Positions 25,086-38,900 of a DNA stretch of 64,000 bases are shown here, in pieces; position 1 is the first letter of the stretch; the number at the start of each line of letters is the position of its first letter. Origin of the DNA: Chrysomallon squamiferum. Lineage: Eukaryota; Mollusca; Gastropoda; Neomphalida; Peltospiridae. The notes under the pieces were generated by a model. The model searched no databases, had not been told where the DNA came from, and saw nothing but the letters and a program-made list of their open reading frames with translations. The translations under genes and the position numbers were made by a program. Location of the stretch: contig CM022672.1 of the NCBI GenBank assembly GCA_012295275.1, forward strand, positions 10,582,904-10,646,903, written 5' to 3'.

Positions 25086-26152
25086 TCACATTTTAGACAC
25101 ACTTTCACAATTCATTAATATTGATGGTATTCCATTGAAAAGGTTAAAGTTCAAGGTTATAGGAGTATAATATCTATACCTTGTGTGCCCACCATGGGAG
25201 TCCAGAACTGCCTGAGATCTCCTTCCCATGGCAGTAATGACATTACAAATTAGACCTTGTGGAATGGTGGCCCACTGTGTCTGTAGTAATAAAGCCAACT
25301 GAGCACGATTCTGTGGTCGTGGTTGATGCTGCCTCAGTCGTCTATCCAACTCGTCCCACAAATGCCCTATAGGGTTCAAATCAGGGCCAGGGCAGGACCT
25401 GAATGTTATTGTTGTGTAGGTACGCTGTTGTAAGTCTGGCTGTATGTGGTCTCGCACTGTCGTGCTGGAATACAGCGTTACCATTATTCATAACTGGAGC
25501 GACATGTGGCTGCAAAACTTCAACTCAGTATCTCTGTGCCGTTAAGTTGTCTTGTATGTGAACCAGGTGGGTCCTGCCAATGTATGAGATTGCTGCCCAA
25601 ACCATCACACTACCACCGCCAAATCTGTCCGCTTCCTGTATGCAATTCGCAGCAAAACGTTCACCACGACGTCTGTAAACTCGACATCTTCCATCAGCTC
25701 GACGAAGCAGAAATCGACAGTTCTCCATCGTAACTGAGGCCAGACTCTGTGCACTTGATATCACTGACGTCATAGTCGGCGATGTTGTTGAATCAAAACC
25801 ACTCTTCTTACAGACCGTCTGGCTTGAATGCCTGCCTTGCGTAAACGATTGCGCTCTGTCTGGGCCAATATTCTACACAGATCTTGTATTGCTGAAGCAG
25901 TAGAGGTAGCCACGGTGGTTCTTTCCCATAGACGAAGTACCCGTATGTAGCGGTCCTGGACCCTGTGGTGGGCATACGTGGTCTACCTGATCTGGGACGG
26001 TCACGTGTTGTTTGGTGTTGCTGGTACCGATACCACAATCTCAAGATGGTGCACTTGGATACATGGAACACTCGGGCTACGGCCGAGAAGGATTCGCCAG
26101 CTTGTAAACAGTCACTGGTGTTGTTTCGTTGCGATTCACTCGGTCGTAGCAT
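25086..26152 (-). pseudogene. Tc1-type transposase pseudogene
   Basis: Read on the minus strand in three shifting frames. The N-terminal part (26152 to about 25960) has the helix-turn-helix (LQAGESFSAVARVFHVSKCT) and the linker motif RPRSGRPRM. The middle (about 25740-25530) has GGGSVMVWAAIS. The C-terminal part (about 25480-25090) has PDLNPIGHLWDELDRRLR. The second catalytic Asp survives in a separate frame as QHDSARPHTAR. The third catalytic residue, the Glu of the usual NPIEHLW motif, reads Gly, and the first Asp region is disrupted. At least three frameshifts are needed to connect the pieces, so no active enzyme can be made. Confidence 0.93.
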
Positions 26153-26432
26153 TTGTTTGATGTTGGGTCAGAATAACGAACAGAAGTATTCGAAAACCTT
26201 GCATTTTTGTAACCTTCGTATTCAAGTTTCATGTGCCGCACGTGCACATGCACTGGTAACGTGGTTTGCATGCGAGGACGTTTTGGCTATTAAACACGAT
26301 CATAGGCTTTATTTTGCGTTACCTGCTTTTTGGCGACTGTAACAAAAGCTATACGTCTGAATCACTAAATGTCATCATATTCATTGTACACCGATATGTG
26401 TCAGTTTACAATAGTTATCTAAGAAATCAACC

Positions 26433-26458
26433 ATTTTGCGTTTCTTTTTTTGGGAGAG
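26433..26458. repeat. Right terminal inverted repeat of the Tc1-like element
   Basis: Inverted copy of 25002-25030. It abuts the (TA)n run starting at 26459, so the flanking TA is part of a dinucleotide tract. Confidence 0.85.

Positions 26459-26537
<79 letters not shown>
26459..26537. repeat. (TA)n(GA)n microsatellite
   Basis: A TA run of about 22 bp continues as a GA run of about 57 bp, immediately outside the transposon. Confidence 0.95.
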
Positions 26538-26541
<4 letters not shown>

Positions 26542-26875
26542 CAAGAACAGTAATCCATTGAAGATTTATATTTCATATAATTTGTAATGAAATCGAATTA
26601 AGATACAATAACTGAATTAAATACATGCTCAAATACGTATACAGTTATAATTTAATATTAATGTGAGCAATTCACTTGATATTTCGTCTACAGACGAGTA
26701 TCATTAAAAGAACTGAAAAATAAATACAAAGATGCAAGTAAAATAAAAATATTTCTATAGCAGTGATAATGGTGTTTTGATGTCCTCTAATTTTCACATT
26801 TCAGATTTGTTTAATATGGTTTTCAAATGGATATAAAAATGTACATCTATTTGTTTTGTAAATCGTATATGATTC

Positions 26876-26877
<2 letters not shown>

Positions 26878-26927
<50 letters not shown>

Positions 26928-26942
26928 AAAACTAGTAATTTG

Positions 26943-26973
<31 letters not shown>

Positions 26974-27000
26974 GATACAAAACTAGTAATTTGTGAAAAC
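26878..27000. repeat. Duplicated (TC)n tract with its single-copy tail
   Basis: Two TC runs (26878-26925 and 26942-26970) are each followed by the same phrase ACAAAACTAGTAATTTGT (at 26926 and 26976). This shows a segmental duplication of microsatellite plus flank. Confidence 0.88.
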
Positions 27001-27088
27001 TAGATCTACTACATAGACAAGAATACAAATCCACATTATTAATTGTTTTATTGTTGGCTTATTTCTGTCTTTAATGTGTGTATATGTG

Positions 27089-27165
27089 TGTATATCTATC
27101 TCTCTATCTATCTATCTATAGATAGATAGATAGATTGATTGATAGATAGAAAGATAGATAGATTA
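27089..27165. repeat. (TATC)n/(GATA)n palindromic microsatellite
   Basis: A TATC run meets a GATA run head to head at about 27118, forming an inverted repeat with almost no loop. Confidence 0.92.
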
Positions 27166-27669
27166 ACCATCTATGAATATGTAACCGTGTAATTTAAAAT
27201 ATTTAACTGTAACTTTGTATCGTTGCAAAACGCTACATAGCAATGGCGAAAATGTCACTAAAGACTGAGTAAATCATTTAACAGCTTTTCGGTCAATCAG
27301 TCTCGTTAGCATTTCTACATTTTAAAGTACATCCATTTTACAACAAAAAAAAATGTATGCAGTGGTGCCTAAATGTACAACATTATTTTTTATTATCATG
27401 TATAATAGTTATAAATATAAATAAATAAATGTGAAAAATGTCCGAGTAATTTAGTCTGTTTTTCTTTATGTAGTAATTTTCGAAAACTTTTATATAGGTA
27501 AATATACTTACATACTTAAGACAGATAATCAGAGATGATATTATTTAAATCTTTCGTGCGTTTTTTATTATTAAATAATAATAATAATAATAATAAACAT
27601 TCTATATCATCGATACCCCAGTATTTCTTATTCTTTGCTCAATCCTTTTTCCTTATGGATTTCACTGAA

Positions 27670-27769
27670 TCACACTTTTATAGCCACCTAAAGTAAAGAA
27701 ATCCAATATGGCAGACGACGTTTGTGTTGAAAGGTGTTTTCTCGATAACTCAGTTTATTTTGTGTGAAG
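27670..27769 (+). promoter_or_regulatory. FAM20B: Putative FAM20B promoter and noncoding first exon
   Basis: A TATA-like CTTTTATAGCC at 27674-27684 lies shortly upstream of a probable start near 27705. A donor-like junction (GAAG then GTAATT) at 27769/27770 could splice to the acceptor at 28925. The exon holds an upstream ATG (27708, context CCAATATGGCAG) opening a 19-codon frame that stops two bases before the donor. If used, that uORF would dampen translation. The distance to the coding exon is 1.15 kb. Transcript evidence is lacking. Confidence 0.4.
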
Positions 27770-29001
27770 GTAATTTCTGTTCACTTGTTTAAAATATTTA
27801 ATATACCAAATAATTAACAACGCAAGTTGAAATCTATTTTTGTAAAATGTGTTGAACAAAATAAAAAATCGCGTTTAGTGTGTTACTCAACTTACTTTAG
27901 TGTTACTACTCTGAGTGTTACAGTGTACTATCACTATGTACATTATAAATAATAAAATATAAACTAGAAGTAGAAGGATCCAGATGTGTAATTTCTGATA
28001 TGAAAAGTTTGAAAAGGTACGTAAAACTGTAACACACACACACACACACACATATAACAATAAATGAATAATGTGAACGTACCAACAGTCCAATATTTAT
28101 AATGTTTGTATCTAATTAAATTAGTAACTTTTAAAACCTGCTTCAGAACAAAAGTAATTAATCTCTAATCACCAATATGCATAAATCAATAAATGAAAAA
28201 ATATTTATTTAAATGGAGAATCTTGGTAATACTGAATAGGTTATTTTTAATAGACAATGAAATGAGGCATGACAGAATCAAATTGTTTAATAAATGATTA
28301 TATTTCTTAGTTACGTTTAACTCATTCATTTTTACAGTATTTTTTTTTTTTAACCTTTAATGTTACCAATAATACCATCTTGGTCATTTGTTTTAATTAA
28401 ATTATAGCCTAATTCCAGCATGTTTAATCTAATGACTTGTAACTGATACATGTTGATAGTTTTACTTTTATGGCCATGTTTGAAGAGCTTTTAATCACAG
28501 TTTTACAGTTCTGAAATGACTATATTCAAAACATAAAAAATGAAATGCTGGTCAAAACTCAAAAACTTACAATTAAGACATTATTTGAACAAAGAAAACA
28601 TTCTATAACAATAATAGTATTTACTGTCAGTGTAATATTTCTAACATATGATACAGATGTATTATGTGCTTGCATGCATGCAGGTGTGTGTGTGTGTATA
28701 CTATATGTATCTTGAAAAATATTAGGGTAAATAAATTTTATTTTAACTAGAGATTATATATACAATCGTAACAGGGTGTATATAATACATACATACTATA
28801 ATTTATGTATATACAATGCATGTATAATAAACACATTTTATAATTTATTGCAGTTTCTTATTACTGTTTTATAAAAATGCAACTAATTAAAAATGTTACA
28901 GTTATTTTGTGACTTGTATTTTCAGGCATATGTAGATAACATTTGCAGAGAGGAGTGGCAATGCCTCCAAACACTTTAAGACATTTGTCAATCAGTGCGA
29001 C

Positions 29002-32000
29002 ATGAAACTGAAATTCAGGATTATAGTGCTCTGTTCTGTCTTCTTCATAGTTATAATTTCATTCAAAATTTTGGAACCCGAGTTTGGTAGGGTTCAGAAA
29101 AATGTCAATGAGGAACCTGTGGAAGACGAACAGTCTAAAGTGGAAGCAGTGGTGGCTGAGCTTATCAAGAAGTATAAGGTGAATTACAGCTACAGCTTAA
29201 AAGAATCACCTTGGCTGATTGCTGCACGATGGGTTACAGTCTCAAATATACTGTTTAACGAACCACCAGAACTGGGTAACGTATTATGTATTTAGACAAA
29301 CAACATTTGTTCTAACTGAAGATATTTATGTTAATAAAAGAAATCAGCCTTTTAATGTTTGTAACACTTTAGCTTCTTATAAAATGATTTGTTCAGATAT
29401 AATTAAGAAATTAATATAAAGAAACAAATATTTGTTCAGTAATAAAATGTTTTAGAATCATAAATGTAATGTTTTCTATATTAGTTTTTGACAGAGTAAA
29501 AGAATCAGAACTAATAATACATCTGAAATTCAGAAGATATAGTTAGTTAATTAAAAAAAACCCAGTAAATTACCAGTCATTATTTGTAAGATGATAGCAT
29601 TTAATGATTTATATCCTAACAGTTTTTCTTAATTTCACAGAGAATTATATGAATATTTTGATACTAATATAAATTTAATTTCATAAATAATTTTTCTCCA
29701 AATAATACACAACTTGCCCATTACTAAACTTTTTTTTTTGTGTTATTTTTTTTTTTTATTTAATTATTATTACTTATTTGACAAGAAAATATATTTGATT
29801 AATTTTGTTTTATTAAATGAACATTTTGCCTTGTTATGTTTGGAACCCATGTTAATGTCATATGCTTAGTTTAATGAACTTGAATACTAATTTAAGTCAT
29901 TCAAATAATTAAATTTACAAATGTCTTGGAATCCTACATTTAAAAAAAAAAAAAATTGAGATTAATTGTCTCATAAATTATTTGAAATTGAAATAATACA
30001 CTTTTCTCATTATAAATAATATGTAAACCCTTTCTTATTTAATAAGACAAATTAAATCATTATTACAATTTACAACACAATTTTATAAAAAAAACTTTCA
30101 AACTCACCTGGTATTAGCATCAGCATCCGATAAGGAAACCTTTTGTTCTTCTAGATGTCGTCTTTGCCCTGACTCTTTAGAATGCTTCTTTTCCAGGTTA
30201 TCCATTATTGTGATCATGTCTTAAACATTTCTTGCACTAACTGGTGAATATCAGTATGTTTTTATTATGTTCATTTATATTTTGTTTGCTAAAAATGCAG
30301 ACAAATCAGGACAAACTAAGGAAACATATTCATGTCTGTAGAAGATAATAAAATAATTGCTACAGTAGCATCACATGTATGTTCCTGTCATTTGCTTCCT
30401 GGAGCTGCCATATATATCATTCACTTGTGTCAGTCACAAAAATCAAAGCTTGATGCAGTATCACTGTTACTGTCGTAAAATAGATGAAGTATTAATTAAT
30501 GAAATCCAAGACCTATAATTACATCATATTTAAGACACTACTGTCTATAATAAATCTGGTTCATGTTTCTGATCATGTTATACACGAAGCACAAGAATTC
30601 TTTGTCACAGCTAGCAAAGCCACTCTCTTAAGAACCGTTGATTATCAGTTATTGGCAAGAAATGACACATATTGATTATTGCAGAATCTGTTTTTTGTTC
30701 TCATCACTTGTTATCCATTTATTGCAAATGATCAACTTGTTTTTTCTTATTATCATGCTATTCTCATTTTTCATGATGTTGAATGCAAATAAAAATTTAA
30801 ATAGCTTTTTTCCTCGTGCCTGATAAAGTACCTTTGTACTTGAAGTTAGCTTGGTTATGCCGTTTGAGTACCAATATAGTTTGTAGCATTACTACATTAG
30901 TTTTTGTAATATATTAACTGTGAGTTAGAAAGACAGTGCTATTTTTACATTCCTTGTTTTCTTTGCCACTGCATACCCATTCCTGTATTAGCAAATATGT
31001 GTATTAAAAATACACAGAATACTCTTACATCTCACTCACCACTGCATTTGAACGAACAGCGCAAGCACTTGCCTGTTTTCCATTATGATCATAGAATAAT
31101 ATCCAGCTCAGTGTTTTCGTGGGCTTGTGAGGAGCACTGTTTACTACAGCTACCAATATCCTTACTTGTTTCTGCTGAACCTTGTTACCTGACACCAACA
31201 ACAAATCATTTTCAAGCTGCTTGTAGTGAAGCAGCAAATGCTTTTTCTTAAGACAACGCTAAATTTCAATCTCATTCGTGTGCTACTTACTCTCTCTTGC
31301 ATAAAAAATCCATTGATCATTGATTTTTCAACCTGATTCTTTTGACTACGATAACCAATCTTGAGATCCACAGAATTCCATTTGTTGTAGATTGTCAGAT
31401 AACTTAATACAATATGCTAGATTCATATAATGTTCATCTAATGAAATGTCTACTGATTGTTAAACCTTGTCAATAAATTCTGCCCCTTGCATTATATTAT
31501 TTGAAAGAAAATGACCAAACCATTCCATAACACTTGCAGATTGTACCTGGATAAAAAAAAAAAAAAAAAAAAATTATTATTATAAATTTTATTTTTTAAA
31601 TATATATATATATAAATTAATTTTAAAAAAAAGCAAAAAATGTTCTTATATTTATATGTAATTGTAAGTGCAGTATGTTGTAGTTTTATTATTGTTATGT
31701 AAATAGATGTATAGTCTATCAAAATACAATTCATTATTATTATTTTCTATTTGAAAAATGATGATTTACTTTTTAAATTTTCATAAAAAAAAATACATTT
31801 ACCTCAGAATTCTTATTTTTAAATCTGTTTCATTTATGACTTATGTATTACTAAAACCAGAATCTGATACATATTGAATTGTTTAGTAAAATAATCAGAA
31901 AACAGATTAGTAGCAGTCAGTTTTTACATTATTTATTATTCAAAACATAATATTAATCATTAATACTTAATGGTTGTTTTTTTTCTTTTCTATCTGGCCA

Positions 32001-35000
32001 CTCATCATTTTTTGTAGCACATTGATAAATTTGTATGAATAAATTTTCATTTTGGCATCATTGAAGAAATTATTTTCTTTAAATTTTATTCTTGGCTATA
32101 ATAGTTATATTACTTTATTTATTAAATTGTTTTGTTTTACATGAATTTTTAATTGATTTGCTAAAATAGCTGGAAGGATAATATTAATTATGTATATGAT
32201 GACAGAATGAAATAATTATAAGAACAAAATGTTGTAAAAAATTAAACAGATTTAATTATGGTATGTTCTTTTAACAATCTGAATTTTTAGTTATTATTTT
32301 CTTTTTTTTTAAATTTGGTTATTGATTATTATTATTATTATTATTATATTATTATTATATTTTTTTTTTTTTGTTTTTTTTTTTTTTTTGTTGCTTTCCT
32401 CAGTTAATACTGATAATTGTTGGTCTCAGATGATCTTCTCTGGACAGTATCTCCAGCACATTTCATAAAAGTCAATTATTTGTAAGATGTGTTTTAAGTT
32501 ATAGTATTTCTTAACTTCTAAATATTCAAGACTGAAATGCAAACTGCATTTACCAGTGTATGTGTATGTTTGTGAAATGATTAAAAAATAATAATAATAA
32601 TAAAAAAAAAAAAAAAAAAATAAAATAAAATAAAACCAATGCAAATATGATTTTGTCATTCTGTATTCTGCAGATTTAAAAAATGAAATGTTGATTCATT
32701 TGCATTTATTATTATTATTATTATTATTATTTTTTTTTTGGATTTAAATATTAATTGATATCAGATGTATATCAGTTCTCACTCTGTGGAGTATACACTG
32801 GTGGCTTGTTATTTACCATATCTCTGTTACTTTTATCTGATTTATGGACTTTTAAAAGCGTTGTCTCCATTAACACGCAATTTGTAGTATCTGAATGCAC
32901 ACAGAAGAATTATATTTATTGATTTGTAATGTCATGAAATATTTCATTTTCACTTTGCTTGAGAAGAACAGACTGTATCAGGTTTCAGAGATATTTAGCT
33001 GTGTCACTTAATTTGTTGCTTTCGGCAAGCATACCGATATAAATCATTAATTTTGATCAATAACAAATTCTCTGCAAGTTACCACTTTATATACATGTGG
33101 ATGTTATGTATCAAATATTTGTGGTAGTTTGTTGTTTACAGTTCTCAGTAGGTCCTTCAATAATTGACAGTCTTCATTCTGAAATAATAATAAAATACTG
33201 AAACCAAATATAGAACTTATTTTAAAATTTTTATAAGCTTTTGTATATGTCAAAAAGACTGCTTTTGCTCTGTTCCTATTCAAAATATATTCAGAATTTT
33301 GCTCAGTATTCTTATTAAATATGAATAGAGAATCCTCTTGGGCTGGTTTCTCTATATTTGTTTTCTACAGCTGAATTCGATACAACTCCCACTTTAGCAT
33401 AAAGCTTAGAAGTTCTAAGTTAAGTTGTGTTTCTAATTATAGATGCACATTTCTTTATCTAGAATGTAATGTGGTCCACAAAACGTAATATTAATCAAAA
33501 TCAATAATGAGGATATATTTTATTACTTAAATCTCACAAAAATTTATAAATTTCCTGGATTTAAGAAGTAATGAAAGACCAATTAAAATTTGTTGAACTC
33601 GCTTGATACTTCATAAGAATACTAGCTTAGGTGGTTTTTTTCGTTGGTTTTTTGTTGGTATAAATATAATAAAAAAGTTGAAAAATAGAAATATTAATTC
33701 ATTTCAAACTTGTGTATATGTGCTTGGATGCTTGCATGCATGCATATGTCTGTGTTTTTTTTTAATATTAAAATCCATTTAGAAATGTCACGTCATTTCT
33801 GTTAATTAAAGATAGGAAATGGAACTTAACTGCTATCAGTAGATTGTTTTATTTTGTCATCATACACAAATTACAGATTAGAAATAAATAGCATTTTTAA
33901 TCTTTATCATCTTCTGTCTGACATTAAATGGCTGAAATATTGCATTCTATCAGTATTAGAAGGATGATAGTAAATGGGAAAACTGATACTAAATCGTTAA
34001 ATGGGAAAACTGTGCCAAGTTAAGCTATGTATTTATTTCTTCAAGTAATTTCCGATTTCTTCAGGAGGATAAGCACTTAACCTTTTCATGTCTCTTAATT
34101 TCAGGAGCAGTGTTACGAGAAATGGCAACAAGGCCAATAATTTCAGCTGATGTCGGTTACAAGGGAACGCAGTTGAAACTCCAATTAGTACTGAAAGGAG
34201 GCCAGAAAGTGGCTTTTAAACCCATGTGGTGTGTACAGCAGTATTCACGACACTAAGTATATATAATGATCTTAAATGTTGTATTCAGATACAAGTAAAA
34301 GGAGAGTTAATAACAAAGGAATATTGTTAGACAATTGTTTGTAGCTGTGTATATTACTTTGACAAGTAGCTGTTACTTAGTTGCTTCTTAATAACATGTA
34401 ATTGTTGATTCTGTATTTTATGCAGTAATTGTTTGTCTCCAACCTCATGTATACATGCAAAATTTGTAATAGATTTTTAAAAAACATTTAAATATATTAA
34501 TATCCATTTTTTTTTTTTTTTTAATTATAATATGTTTATTTTCCAACATACAATCTACTATGCTATATTGTTTGAAATATCTGCTTTAGAAAGCAGTATA
34601 TAAATTTTATTAGTTTAGAAAATGGACTTTATTGAATTGTTACCTGGTTAAGAACAGCTATCTAGTTTTCAGACCAAGTCATTACCAAGTCTTTGTGATC
34701 TTATCAGATGCATGTCAATTAATTTGTCATGCTGATCTCAGAATTAATTTACAAGACACAACATCTGAATTAAGCTGATTTAATTCGACTCTAATATATA
34801 CTTTATGTGAATTTTATGCCTGACAGGAATAAACATGCCAAAGCCATGTGGAACTGGTTTGATTGGTAAAATAAAAAGTATCAGCAAGGTTATTTATCTC
34901 AGCAGGCAGGTATGCAAATGTAATGAAAAACATACTTGCCCCCTCCCTTCCCTGTATTGATTTGTTTTCACAGAATTTGATATTATTCATAAAGTACAAA

Positions 35001-35855
35001 AAGATTACATTTGTGATCAATTATAATTAAGAGAATACAAGATTAGTAAAGTACTAGCCAGAGACTGGATAGGTACAAGATTGATCCTATCCACGGGGTA
35101 CAAGTAGTTCATGTGAAGAAAAAAACAACAACCTCAGAGTACTTCATGAAATTAAATGGTATCAGTAGGTTTATCATTAATATGAAAATGTGTTTAGTAT
35201 TATTAACCAACTACTTACTAATGCGTGTTGTTAACTGATTGATTATTTGTGTTCACTAACAGGTACAGTCGAGATTATGTAGTTACAGGTCCACCATATG
35301 GTGGTGCTGATAGACATAATGGAGAAATAGCTTCATTTCATCTTGGCAGGTAAGTTTGATTTTTTTTATTAATTAACAAAATCATATGTTTTGAATTACA
35401 ACAATAATTCAAGTCACTGACAGAGTAAGGTAGATTTGAGTGTTGAACATAAACTGTATTAAAGACTGTACATTAACTTGGGTGTTTTCATTTGAAATCA
35501 GTCATTAAACTGATGTGATTGTGAGAATTATGGCAGTATTACTCCACTATAAGATGATCTGTTTGGTCTTAAACATCAACATAATTCAGTGTAATAAAAG
35601 CACTTTAATTAAACATGAAGTGGAGAAAATACTGTTACTTGCTATCAGCATCAGTATTGTATTTGCAGCATCTCAAATTAGTCTGAAAGATTTCCCAGGG
35701 TGTATCACAGTATTGTAATTGCAAACTGAACAGTAACTGATAAATAATTTAAGTGTAAAATGATGTTTCAGACTGTTTTGGAATTACCACAGCAGCAATG
35801 TAAATGAACCAGATCTCTTACAGATGTTTTCTGTTCCTTGTTTTATTGACAGTTT

Positions 35856-35908
<53 letters not shown>

Positions 35909-38900
35909 GTCATTTCTTTCAGTTTAAAATTCTAAAACTAATTGAAAACTTATCAAAATTTTGTGTCTGTCTTCATTTAAATTTGTCAGAGAAAATAACT
36001 GTTAACATTTTTTTGTGGTAAAAATTATTTGACAACATACCTTTATCTGTCCTGAAGAAAACTGTATTTGACTGGCAGTGTTTCAGCTCTTATTTTAATG
36101 ATTTGAAATTTGTTGTAGAATTTTAGAACTCAGAAGAACCCCACTGGCTGTTGGAAGAAGAATAAGACTAAAACGAGAAATAATCCCTGTTAGTACACCA
36201 GAACTGCGCAAAACATTTTTCACAAAAGGTATTATTAGATCCTCCTTTGTAGCTACTTTTTATATTATTTAATTCACTTATACACATGATTATTTAAATA
36301 AAACCAACCACAAGGATGTTTTTGTTTCATTTGTATTGTTAAACAAAACTGTTATGGCTATTGCTGGTCCGTTAATTGAGAGCTAATTGTTAATATTGAT
36401 TATTAGCAGAAAAAAAAGAAGGAAAATGATTACTGACACGTTATAAACTAAATCTTTGGTAATATGATAATATTAGATGTCTGAATATACTTTATTTTAT
36501 ATGTTTCTCAGCCAGTTTTTATTAATAATGAAGTAGGACAATAAACAGCAAACTTGCAAAAATGCTGTAAGGTGTACATTTTCAAAGCTGTCTTTACATC
36601 ATTTTGTAAACAGAATTATAGAGCAATCTTCAGCAATGAGAATATAACATTGCAAAGCGTATCTCTGGTTTTCATTGTATGTGAAGTAATTTCACCATTT
36701 AAATATATAAACACATTTTTATTTATTTATTGCTGTACTTTATTATAAGCAGACATTTAATGCCTGTAATACAAAAAACCACAAAAAAAAAAACACACAC
36801 AAAACAATAACTAAAGAACAATAAATTTGAATGTACAAAACTACTTTATTTATTCAGACCACAATTCATTTTAAAAAGAGAAGATTTGAACACTGTTTTC
36901 AGTTGTAGAGTTCTAATATATATATATATATATTTTTTTTTTGGCTTATTTTAACTTTTTATTAATTATATTTAACATGATACTTTCATTTTAAAAATTA
37001 ATATTTTATTATGTTATTTTGTTCAATGAAATGAAAACCTAAAAATGTGGATAATATTTATTGTATTTTGTTGTGTTTTGACTGGTGCATTGCTTGCAGA
37101 AAAGAAATGATTGTTTCCATGAAACATGACATTTCATTGTGTTCTCCCTCAGGTCCTACTTGGAGCATCTGTTACTGTACTCTTGCATTTGGTTTACATT
37201 ATACTTTGATTGTGTGTTTTATGGGTCTGGTAATGTTTAATATCTGAACAGAAATATGAGAAAAATGTTTTTGTTTTTAAAACCACTTCAATTTAAAATG
37301 TATTTTGCACAGCTGTAAATTGTTATGTAATGCAGGTGAGAGTGAAACTGTGTAAATGTCAGATGGTAACAATACTGATGCATATTTGTGACAACAGTTT
37401 CAATCTGTATGTCATGGCTTCCCTGAAACAATATAAAATAAATACTCATTATGTGCAACTCTTATTTCTAGGTAATATAATGGAAGCATTTTATTACAGG
37501 CACAGAGTTAATATTATGTGATTTGACAAATAAGCTAGTTCTAAATAATCTGTTCTGTTTTAAATTTCAACACATTTTGTTTTTAGACTTGTATAGCTGT
37601 TATTGCATTTAAAGGAAATAGATGATACTTTTATATTATTTATTTATTTATTTATTAAATCATTATAAATATATAGATGCAGCATCTTTTCATTCTTTCC
37701 TTATCATCACTGAATATATTGTTTTCAAAATTCCTGTTGCTTTTTTTGTTTGTTAAATGTCCTATGTGATGTAAAATTACAAGCACACACACACACGCAT
37801 GCACACACACACACACACACACACACACGAAAAGTAAAAAACTGCAGACACTTAACATTGTTATCCAGATCTCCAGTAATAATAAACTTTAGCAGCATAT
37901 TCTAAACACAAAAAAAAAAAGAAATTTATAATAAGAACCACAATATTAGACATCTCATTCTATTACTCAGAAGAGCAGAATATGACACATTATGTCACTT
38001 GTATTCCCAGATGCATAGAACAGGGATACAGTAACTTATTTTTAAATTACTTCTTTCAGGAAATGACACCTGTTTCTATGGAAAGTGTTACTACTGTAAA
38101 GGACCTGCAGATGGAGTGTGTGCTAATGGTGATGTCCTTGAAGGAACGATGGTGCTGTGGCTGCCAGCTCGTTTCAAGCTGAAAGCACACAGACATCCCT
38201 GGGCTCAGGCGATATGTAGAGGGAAAAAAGGCTGTGTAAGTTACTTTTAACATTAATTTATAGTGTTAAATAAAAAAATTTAAATTTAAAAAGTATATAT
38301 TTGATAAATATATTTTTATGCAAAACTGATATATAGTAAAATTTACAAAAAAGTGAGATTAAACATTAAATAAACTTTACTGAATTTTAGAACATTCTCA
38401 AAACAGAATGTATTTAATATATTTTACGTAATATGTGTCAAAATTTATTTTAAAACACAGCACATGAGGTTGTATAGTAAAATACAGAAAACTATCTCAT
38501 GCTAAACATTAAATAAACTTTTCTAAATTTTGAAAACATTATTGAAAAAGAAAGAGTGTATAAAATACATTTTATTATCATCATAATTATGTGTTAAAAT
38601 TTGTATTAACACACAGCAGATGTCCTGTGCAAAACAGATATATAATAAAGTACAGAAAATATTAAATATATTTTAATTAGTATCTGTTAAAATGGATATT
38701 TTGTTAACTATCTCAAATATCTAATATGAAAAGGAAGCAGTAGTTTTCAGACTATTAGCATTTACAATTTCTTTAGTTTCGGATTTTAGAAATGTTTTTT
38801 ACATTTTTAAAGTTTTATCAAAAATATATTTTTAAAGAGAAAAACAAAAACAGCTTGGATAGTTATTTACATTTTTATACAAAAACTAAAATCATCCATT

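Larger units (their letters stand above)
25002..26458 (-). mobile_element. Tc1-like (Tc1/mariner) DNA transposon, full length but inactive
   Basis: The element is about 1.46 kb. Its ends are inverted copies of each other: the left starts CTCTAACAAAAGAGAAACGC and the right, read on the other strand, starts CTCTCCCAAAAAAAGAAACG; both continue CAAAA. Both ends are flanked by TA (25000-25001 and 26459-26460), the target duplication of this superfamily. The interior encodes a transposase on the minus strand, broken by frameshifts. It lies between the divergent first exons at 23.1 kb and 27.7 kb. Confidence 0.92.

Noticed and set aside
25763-25772. TGACGTCA inside the transposon as a CRE promoter
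   Set aside because: It lies in the transposase coding remnant and has no promoter context.
25506-26342. Plus-strand frames overlapping the transposon
   Set aside because: Antisense shadows of the minus-strand transposase pseudogene.
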